A DNA stretch of 64,000 bases from positions 868,001 to 932,000 of the forward strand of contig CAWIMV010000001.1 of NCBI GenBank assembly GCA_963837325.1, given 5' to 3'. Under the pieces are notes generated by a model that made no database searches, had not been told where the DNA came from, and worked only from the letters and a program-made list of their open reading frames with translations. Positions 58,102-64,000 of this stretch are shown one piece after another. Made by a program: the position numbers and the translations under genes. The number at the start of each line of letters is the position of its first letter. Position 1 is the stretch's first letter. The DNA comes from CAVQKZ01 sp963837325. Lineage in GTDB: Bacteria; Actinomycetota; Actinomycetes; Mycobacteriales; Jatrophihabitantaceae.

Positions 58102-59301
58102 TCAGGCTTCGTGCTCCTCGGCCGCCGGATCGATGGGCTCCTTGGCCAGGCCGGTGTTCTCGGCGACGGGGAAGCCGGTTTCGCCCTCGGGTCCGGCCGG
58201 GGTGGCGCGCAGCGCGTGCACGGTCGTATTGAGGAAGGCGACGAGCGGCACCGCCATCAACGCGCCGGGGATGCCGCCGAGCTTCGTGCCGGTGATCACC
58301 GCGAGGGCGATCGCGAGCGGGTGGACCTCGACGCTGCGGCTCATGATCACCGGCTGCAGCAGGTGCGCTTCGAGCTGGACGAGCACGATGATCGACGCCC
58401 CGACGACGATCGCCGCCGTCGGCCCGTGTTCGAGCAGCGTGATCGCCACACAGAGGGCACCGGTGACAGTCAGGCCGACGAGCGGGACGAACGAGCCCAG
58501 GAAGATCAGCACCGCGAGCGCGGCGGCGAGGGGGACCCGTAACACCAGCAGCAGCAGGAAGATCGAGATGCCGTGGAACAGGGCGATCAACAGCTGGCCG
58601 CGCATGTATCCGCCGAGAGTGCCCCAGCCGGCCCGTCCGGCGTGATCCATCCGCGGTTGGGCGCGAGCGGGGAACAGCCGCAGCACCCAGTTCCATACCG
58701 CTTCGCCGTCGCGCAGCAGGAAGAACGTCGACAGCAGAATGAGCAGCAGCGCGGCCAAGCCCTCGGCCGCCGTGCGCAGTGTCGCGATGGCGCCGCTGAT
58801 CAGCTGACCCTGGTGATCCTTGATCGTCTGGGTGATGTTGGCGCTGAGCTTGTCCAGATCACCGGATTTCACGTGCAGGGGGCCGGTGCGCAGCCAGTTC
58901 TTCGCCTTGTCGACGAAACTGGTGACCTGATCGCCGAGCTCGCCGGAGTGCGTCGTGATCTGCCACGTGACGAACCAACCGACGCCGATCAGGGCAGCGA
59001 CGCCGATGAGCAGCGAGAGCGCGGCCGGCAAGGACTTGGGCCCCGGCAGCACGGCCCGCAGCCGCTGCTCGAGCGGGTGCAGCACGGCGGTGAAGAACAT
59101 CGCGAGGATGAACGAGAACGCGACCAGTTCGACTCGGGCGAAGATTTTGACGAACAGGTACAGCCCGGCCGCGATCACGATCAGCCGCCAGCTCCACGCC
59201 GCGGCGACGCGAACCTGCCAAGTAACGGCCTCGACCGCGTCGTGCCGGGTGTCCGACAGCGGCGGGGTCGTGGGCTCGGGCGGGACTTCGAGCGAACTCA
59301 C
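58102..59301 (-). CDS. AI-2E family transporter
   Basis: A 399-residue membrane protein with about eight hydrophobic segments. LLILLSTFFLLRDGE, GYMRGQLLIALFHGISIF, FLGSFVPLVGLTVTGAL and HLLQPVIMSRSVEVHPLAI are the AI-2E (TqsA/YdiK) family's main motifs. Members export autoinducer-2 or ions; substrate here unknown. Start at ATG 59301, 75 bases downstream of cobT on the same strand. Both termini are soluble and acidic. Confidence 0.9.
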   Translation of the reverse strand: MSSLEVPPEPTTPPLSDTRHDAVEAVTWQVRVAAAWSWRLIVIAAGLYLFVKIFARVELVAFSFILAMFFTAVLHPLEQRLRAVLPGPKSLPAALSLLIGVAALIGVGWFVTWQITTHSGELGDQVTSFVDKAKNWLRTGPLHVKSGDLDKLSANITQTIKDHQGQLISGAIATLRTAAEGLAALLLILLSTFFLLRDGEAVWNWVLRLFPARAQPRMDHAGRAGWGTLGGYMRGQLLIALFHGISIFLLLLVLRVPLAAALAVLIFLGSFVPLVGLTVTGALCVAITLLEHGPTAAIVVGASIIVLVQLEAHLLQPVIMSRSVEVHPLAIALAVITGTKLGGIPGALMAVPLVAFLNTTVHALRATPAGPEGETGFPVAENTGLAKEPIDPAAEEHEA

Positions 59302-59376
59302 AGGTACGTCCAGTCGGTCGAGGGAGCGTGGTTACGACGATAACGGTCGGGTCGTCTGGATCCGGCGCGTGCGAGC

Positions 59377-60318
59377 TTATGCGGGAGGCGCGTCGTCGCG
59401 ATCCGCTTCGGCCGACGCGCTGTCGGCGTCGGTCGGTGCCACCGGGACGGCGGCAACCAGTCGCCCGAGCACGCTCACGGCGGCGCGAAGCACCGGCACG
59501 GCGAGCAACCCGGCGGTGCCATCGCCGAGGCCGGTGCCGAGGTCGAGCACGGCGCGCTGGCCGAGCTTGGTCAGCGCGAGTTCGTGGGCCGGTTCGGCTG
59601 ACACATCGGCACATTTCCACCACCGCACTGCCCGTGGCTGCGCTTCGTACGCGACGAGTGCCGCGGTCACAGCCGGCAGACCGTCAAGCAGGACCGGAGT
59701 GCGGCGCGCGGCGCAGCGCAGCACGAACCCGGCGGCGGCGGCGAGGTCCGGGCCGCCGGTCACGTCGAGCAACGCGGCCGGCTCGCTGCGATGCGGCATG
59801 GCCAGCCGGCGAGCATCGCGTACCGCCACCGCCTGCCGCATCCATTCCTCGGGAGCAAGGCGGGTACCACGCGGCAGTACCTTCACCGGCTCGGTGTTGG
59901 TGAGGACCGAGACGAGGGCGAGCGAACGCGTGCCGGCATCGGGGCCTTGCACGGCGACGACGACCAGATCCGCGCCGGCGTCGACCTCTGCGTCGGCCAA
60001 CTCGGCACCGGCCTGAATGGCTTGCTCGACCGGCTGTTCCGAACCGGCGACGGTGCGAATGCCGGCATCGACCAGTTCCGCGATCGCCTCGGGCGAGCGG
60101 GACGGGTCCGGCGCGGTCGGTGGTGACCCGAACACCACCGCCCGGACGCGGACGAAATCCCGCGGCGGGTAGCAGCCCTGCACGCCGGCGAGCCATTCGG
60201 CCAGCTCACCCAGTCGGCCGCAGTCGACAGGCGCCGACGCCAGTGCGGCCCGGGCCGCCGAAGCCGCGTCGTTGTCGGGCCAGTCCACGTCCGCGGCAAT
60301 AGACAGCATGTCGCTCAT
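59377..60318 (-). CDS. cobT: CobT-like nicotinate-nucleotide:DMB phosphoribosyltransferase
   Basis: A 313-residue protein of the CobT family, which activates dimethylbenzimidazole for the lower ligand of cobalamin. RTPVLLDGLPAVTAALVAY and the glycine-rich stretch DLGTGLGDGTAGLL, preceded by a Lys-rich part, match the C-terminal half of CobT. The N-terminal half is more diverged and Ala-rich. cobU and cobS are absent here, although in M. tuberculosis cobT and cobS are adjacent. The ATG at 60318 was chosen because upstream sequence is not protein-like. No cobalamin riboswitch was seen in the 105-base upstream gap. Confidence 0.85.
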   Translation of the reverse strand: MSDMLSIAADVDWPDNDAASAARAALASAPVDCGRLGELAEWLAGVQGCYPPRDFVRVRAVVFGSPPTAPDPSRSPEAIAELVDAGIRTVAGSEQPVEQAIQAGAELADAEVDAGADLVVVAVQGPDAGTRSLALVSVLTNTEPVKVLPRGTRLAPEEWMRQAVAVRDARRLAMPHRSEPAALLDVTGGPDLAAAAGFVLRCAARRTPVLLDGLPAVTAALVAYEAQPRAVRWWKCADVSAEPAHELALTKLGQRAVLDLGTGLGDGTAGLLAVPVLRAAVSVLGRLVAAVPVAPTDADSASAEADRDDAPPA

Positions 60319-60423
60319 TGGGACCGACGGTACCGGTGCCGGGCTCCCGCGGTCGCCGGTGTGCCGGCGTCGGTCAGTAAGGTCCAACGTCACAACGGCC
60401 GGGAGGACAGCGGGGAGACGTCG

Positions 60424-60624
60424 ATGACGTGGACATGGCGGCTGGAGTCGGTCGATGGCACCGCCCTGAAGGATCCAGCCTCGCCCATGCACGGCAGCCA
60501 ATCCGACGCCGAGAGCTGGCTCGGCGAGCACTGGCGCGAACTGGCCGATGCCGGCGTCGCGCAGGCCACCCTGCTCGACGCCGGCACCGTCGTCTACGGG
60601 CCGATGTCCCTCGCCGAGGACTAG
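60424..60624 (+). CDS. Conserved small actinobacterial protein
   Basis: A 66-residue acidic soluble protein: MTWTWRLESVDG, SQSDAESWLGEHWRELADAGV, then VVYGPMSLAED. This small family is common in actinobacteria and uncharacterised. The ribosome site GGGGAG lies about six bases before the ATG at 60424. It converges on the MMPL gene with a four-base overlap at the stop codons. Confidence 0.78.
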   Translation: MTWTWRLESVDGTALKDPASPMHGSQSDAESWLGEHWRELADAGVAQATLLDAGTVVYGPMSLAED

Positions 60625-62825
60625 CTGCCCACCAGCGCCGGCTCAGCCGGCGCGGCGGCGGCCACCTTCCGGGTCGGCCCGGGCGCCCGGCCCGGCCACC
60701 AGTTGGCCCGGCCGAGCAGTGTCATCAGCGACGGCAGCACGATGACCCGAACGACCAGCGCGTCGATCAGAACGGCCGCGGCCAGGCCGACACCGAGTTC
60801 CTTCATCTCGACCATGTGCAGCGACGCGAAGATCGCGAACACCGACACCATGACCAGCGCGGCGCTGGTGACCGTGCCGGCCGAGCGGGTGATCCCGGCC
60901 TGCACGGCCGCGCGGGTCGACAGGCCACTGGCGGCCGCCTCGCGGATCTGACTGAGCACGAACACGTGGTAATCCATGGAGAGCCCGAACAAGACCGCGA
61001 AGGTGAAGAGCGGGATCCAGTTCACGACCGTGCCGGTGGAGTGGAACCCGAGCAACTTCTCGGCCCAGGTGTTCTGGAATGTGAGCACCAGGACACCGAA
61101 GGCGGCGCCGGCCGAAAGCAGGTTCACCGCCGCTGTGGTCAGGGCGACCACGACCGACCGGAAGACCCAACCCATCATCAACATCGTCAACGCGACGACG
61201 AAGCCGATGACCCACGGCATCGCGTCGGAGAGTCCCCGATCGGCGTCCAGGTTGGTCGCGGTTTCGCCGCTGACGGCCCATTTGGCACCGTCGAGACCAC
61301 GCAGGGCTTGTGCCACCAGGCCGCCCCGTAGCTCGTGCACGCCTTGTCGTGCGGCTGTCGATTCCGGGTCGTGCGGAGCCTGGACCTCCAGGACATGCAC
61401 GGTCCGATCCGCGGATGCCCGGACCGGCTGGTTGGCGGTGCCGTCCGCGAACAGCGGCCCGTCGTCGAGGCGCCGGGCCAGTGCCGTCAATCGTGCCGTC
61501 ACCTCTGGACCGTCGGCGGCCCGAGCCTGGACGACGATCAGGTCGGTGGACTGCTGACTCGGGAACGCCGCCGACAGCCGGTCGAGCGAGTGCGTGGCCG
61601 GGATCGAACGGGGCAGTGACGCGGCGCTGCTGGACTGCATCTTCAGGCTGAGCGTCGGCAGCGCGAGCAGCGCCAGCGCGAACACCGAGACCGTCAGCGT
61701 GCGGCCCGGATGGGTCATTGCCGGCCGCAACAACGCCGGCCACATCCGCGGCTCGCGGGTCGCGGTGGACAGCCGCCAGAGCACCGGCACGCGGGGGCGA
61801 TCGATACGCCGTCCCAATTTGACCAGGACGGCGGGCAGCACGGTCAGCGAGCCCAGGACCGCCACTGCCACCACGATGATGGAGCCGGTGGCCAGCGATG
61901 CGAAAACGGCGTTGTGGGCCAGGAAGAGTCCGAGCATCGACACGATCACCGCGACACCCGACACGATCACCGAGTGTCCGGCGGTCTCGGCCGCGATCTC
62001 GATCGCGTCCAGGTGGCTGCGGCCTCGTTGCCGCTCGGCCCGGGCCCGCTTGACGTAGAACAACGAATAGTCGACGCCGACGGCCATGCCCATCAGCAGG
62101 ATCATGCTGGACGTCGTGCCCGAATCCGGCACGAAGTGGGAGGCGAGCGCGGCCAGTCCGGTGGCCGAGCCGACCGCCGAGAGTGCGAGCAGCACCGGCA
62201 CGCCCGCGGCCACGATCGCGCCGAACGCGACGAGCAGGATCAGCAACGTGACCGGCAGGCTGAAGTCGGCCGCGGCGCCGAGGTCCTTGCTCACCTGGTC
62301 GTCGACGGCGTTGTTCAGCGACGCGCCGCCGACCTGCTCGACCCGCAGGGCCGGAAACTGCTTCTGCACGCCATCGGTCGCATGTTGCAGAGCGCCGACT
62401 CGGTCTGAGGCCGTCTCGGGGTCCCCGCTGATCGTGGCCTCCACCATGAGGGCGTGGCCGTTCTTGGCCAGAAGCGGCGCATCGACCTTCGTCACCTCTG
62501 CCAGCTTCGTGAGCTGCGACGTGACGGCGGCGGCCGCCTGTCGGGCCGAGGCCGAGTCGAACCGCCCGGTCCGGGCCGTGATCAGGACGTCCTCGGTCGC
62601 GGGATCGGACAGGTGGGCGTCGTGCATCACGTGCGCGGCCCGGCCGGACTGGCCGGTTGCGGTGTCGAGGTCGGTCATCGTCTTCAGGCCCGACGCCTGC
62701 CCGATTGCGATGCAGCCGGCGACGAACACCAGCCACATCGCAATCGCGCGCCACGGGTGCGTGGCACTCCAGCGAGCGACCCGGACCGTAACCGGACGGC
62801 GGACAACGGCGTGCTTCTCGGACAC
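60621..62825 (-). CDS. MMPL/RND-type membrane transporter 2
   Basis: A 734-residue exporter with 12 segments and two large outer loops (about 45-190 and 400-540). GMAVGVDYSLFYVKRARAE and LFGLSMDYHVFVLSQIREA are the paired proton-relay motifs with Asp-Tyr. It belongs to the MMPL group but is only distantly similar to the transporter at 46010. Divergently transcribed from a sensor kinase gene; the 162 bases between contain two inverted repeats with 6-base spacers. Control by that two-component system is a fair inference. Start at ATG 62825. Confidence 0.9.
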   Translation of the reverse strand: MSEKHAVVRRPVTVRVARWSATHPWRAIAMWLVFVAGCIAIGQASGLKTMTDLDTATGQSGRAAHVMHDAHLSDPATEDVLITARTGRFDSASARQAAAAVTSQLTKLAEVTKVDAPLLAKNGHALMVEATISGDPETASDRVGALQHATDGVQKQFPALRVEQVGGASLNNAVDDQVSKDLGAAADFSLPVTLLILLVAFGAIVAAGVPVLLALSAVGSATGLAALASHFVPDSGTTSSMILLMGMAVGVDYSLFYVKRARAERQRGRSHLDAIEIAAETAGHSVIVSGVAVIVSMLGLFLAHNAVFASLATGSIIVVAVAVLGSLTVLPAVLVKLGRRIDRPRVPVLWRLSTATREPRMWPALLRPAMTHPGRTLTVSVFALALLALPTLSLKMQSSSAASLPRSIPATHSLDRLSAAFPSQQSTDLIVVQARAADGPEVTARLTALARRLDDGPLFADGTANQPVRASADRTVHVLEVQAPHDPESTAARQGVHELRGGLVAQALRGLDGAKWAVSGETATNLDADRGLSDAMPWVIGFVVALTMLMMGWVFRSVVVALTTAAVNLLSAGAAFGVLVLTFQNTWAEKLLGFHSTGTVVNWIPLFTFAVLFGLSMDYHVFVLSQIREAAASGLSTRAAVQAGITRSAGTVTSAALVMVSVFAIFASLHMVEMKELGVGLAAAVLIDALVVRVIVLPSLMTLLGRANWWPGRAPGPTRKVAAAAPAEPALVGS

Positions 62826-62947
62826 GGTGGTGCCTTTCTGACCAGGATGTCGATGACGCCGTCAACGCTGTCGCGACGGCCCGGAAAGCACACGGGTCCT
62901 GACACCCGGACCGTGGTGGACCTAGCTCCACTAACAACAGCGGTCGA

Positions 62948-62967
62948 GTGCGTCAGGATGGACGCAC
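62948..62967. promoter_or_regulatory. Perfect palindrome in the MMPL-kinase divergent region
   Basis: GTGCGTC-aggatg-GACGCAC has 7-base perfect arms and a 6-base spacer. It ends 8 bases before the ribosome site of the sensor kinase (AGAGGAGG at 62975-62982). A second, weaker repeat with the same spacing, CGGGT-cctgac-ACCCG, is at 62893-62908. Both are good operator candidates for a dimeric response regulator or a repressor. Confidence 0.4.
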
Positions 62968-62987
62968 ACCGGTGAGAGGAGGTCCAC

Positions 62988-64000
62988 ATGGTGCTGGCCG
63001 GATTCGCGATGCGGCTACGCCTGTGGTTGTGGGCCGTCGTCGCGACCGTTCTCGCCGTGACGTCGCTCGTCCTGTTCATCGTGATGGTCGCCGGCGCCGC
63101 CACCGTCGTCGTCTGGGTCGGCTTGCCGGTGCTCTACGTCGCCATCCGGGCGGTGCGGCCGATCGCTGCCCTGCACCGCCGCTACGTGGGCGCGTTGCTG
63201 GGGACGCCGATCGAGTCGCCCTACGTCCCACGGCCCGACGGCAATCTGCTCGTCCGGCTGCGGGCATTGGCCACGGACCCGGCCACCCGGCGCGACACCA
63301 TGTGGCTGGTCGCGAACGGCACCGTGGGCGTGGTGCTCACGCTCGTCGCGGTCGTGGAAGGGCTGGTCGACCTGATTTTCTGGTGGCTGCCCAAAGGGGT
63401 GTTCGTGCACCTGCACGCGCACCTGGCCCGCGCGCTGCTCGCACCGAACGAGAAAACGCGGCTGGCGCAGCGGGTCCAAGAGCTCACCGCGTCGCGGGCG
63501 GAGACGGTCGACACCTCGGCGGCGGAGTTGCGGAGGATCGAACGCGACCTGCACGACGGGGCGCAGGCCCGACTCGTCTCGCTCGGGATGAGCCTCGGGC
63601 TGGCGGACGAACTGCTCGCGGCCGACCCGGCGACCGCGCGAGCGCTGCTGGCTGAGGCGCGCGCATCGAGCAGCGAAGCCCTCGCGGAACTGCGCGATCT
63701 CGTCCGGGGCATCCATCCTCCGGTCCTCGCCGACCGGGGACTCGTTGGCGCGGTCGAGGCGCTCGCCTTGGCCTCGTCGTTGCCGGTGGACATCACGGCC
63801 GAGGTACCCGGTCGGCTCTCGGCGCCAGTTGAATCAGCCGCCTACTTCGCCGTGGCCGAGGCGCTGGCCAATGCCATCAAGCACAGTGGCGCAACCCGCG
63901 TCGACATCACCATGCTGCACAGCGGCGAGTCGCTCGACATCTCCGTGCGTGATGACGGGACCGGCGGCGCCGCACCCGAGGCTGGCACCGGTCTGCGCGG
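62988..64000 (+). CDS. NarL/DesK-type sensor histidine kinase (cut by window end)
   Basis: The first 337 residues are in the window. Two pairs of membrane segments (about 12-55 and 105-135) flank a short cytoplasmic stretch, an arrangement common in actinobacterial HisKA_3 kinases. The phosphorylated His is residue 189 in RIERDLHDGAQARL, followed by ELRDLVRGIHPPVLADRGL and the ATPase N box EALANAIKHSGA. The frame is open to the end, at the G box VRDDGTGG. A strong ribosome site AGAGGAGG precedes the ATG. The response regulator gene is expected immediately after the window. It is divergent from the MMPL transporter. Confidence 0.92.
   Translation, partial: MVLAGFAMRLRLWLWAVVATVLAVTSLVLFIVMVAGAATVVVWVGLPVLYVAIRAVRPIAALHRRYVGALLGTPIESPYVPRPDGNLLVRLRALATDPATRRDTMWLVANGTVGVVLTLVAVVEGLVDLIFWWLPKGVFVHLHAHLARALLAPNEKTRLAQRVQELTASRAETVDTSAAELRRIERDLHDGAQARLVSLGMSLGLADELLAADPATARALLAEARASSSEALAELRDLVRGIHPPVLADRGLVGAVEALALASSLPVDITAEVPGRLSAPVESAAYFAVAEALANAIKHSGATRVDITMLHSGESLDISVRDDGTGGAAPEAGTGLR

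Noticed and set aside
60319..60423. Possible cobalamin riboswitch before cobT
   Set aside because: Too short and lacks the GCCACTG B12 box.

Overview
The window is high-GC DNA from an actinobacterium. WhiB, ANTAR, F420-dependent, DUF4191 and RDD-type genes are all present, GTG starts are frequent, and many genes overlap by ATGA or GTGA. From position 40220 to 60318 the order glnA / RDD / DUF4191 / lipA / lipB / TIGR01777 / E2 / pepA / gcvT / cobT matches, from memory, the Mycobacterium tuberculosis Rv2207-Rv2220 block. A hopanoid locus of the Streptomyces/Frankia kind sits upstream. A Frankineae-like soil actinomycete (Jatrophihabitans-type) is my best guess, but the sequence does not prove the genus.

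Layout. 1-6.7 kb: end of a glycerate kinase gene, an F420-dependent oxidoreductase, three ANTAR regulators, NAD(P)HX dehydratase with a histidine phosphatase, then an anti-sigma-like ATPase and a STAS antagonist. 6.7-13.2 kb: a [NiFe]-hydrogenase maturation operon (hypF, a SIS/HypC-like fusion, a SIS protein, hypE, hypC, hypD), with no hydrogenase structural genes and no hypA or hypB in the window. 13.2-16.1 kb: gluconate permease, gluconokinase and a DMT transporter. 16.1-26.3 kb: hopanoid locus. hpnO is divergent from a tightly coupled operon hpnC-hpnD-hpnE-polyprenyl synthase-shc-[hpnG-ispH fusion]-hpnH. It runs from isoprenoid precursor to squalene, hopene and side-chain extension. 26.3-30.2 kb: a second DMT transporter, a WhiB7-type regulator, and a GGDEF-EAL protein preceded by a probable c-di-GMP-I riboswitch. 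30.3-40.1 kb: a variable stretch with two DUF998 proteins, a UMF1-type MFS transporter, DUF2784, a lipoprotein, a broken bulb-lectin remnant, a P-loop kinase-like protein, flotillin with a short NfeD-like partner, and an AAA+ ATPase.

40.2-60.3 kb: nitrogen and lipoate core block. It holds glnA with a well-phased GlnR-type operator, RDD, DUF4191, an inserted NlpC/P60 hydrolase, lipA, a small membrane protein, lipB, an inserted MMPL transporter / peptidase E / Ser-Thr kinase group, a TIGR01777 epimerase, the 2-oxoacid dehydrogenase E2 and lpd, two small conserved genes, a pepA pseudogene with three lesions, gcvT, an AI-2E exporter-like protein and cobT. 60.4-64 kb: a small conserved protein, a second MMPL transporter, and divergently a NarL/DesK-type histidine kinase cut by the window end.

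Highlights: the HpnG-IspH fusion inside the hopanoid operon, the c-di-GMP riboswitch in front of a c-di-GMP enzyme with a competing upstream hairpin, the SIS-HypC-like fusion in the hydrogenase maturation operon, the multiply broken pepA, the phased GlnR boxes upstream of glnA, and a lectin gene fossil. No tRNA, rRNA, CRISPR array, insertion sequence or phage gene was seen.
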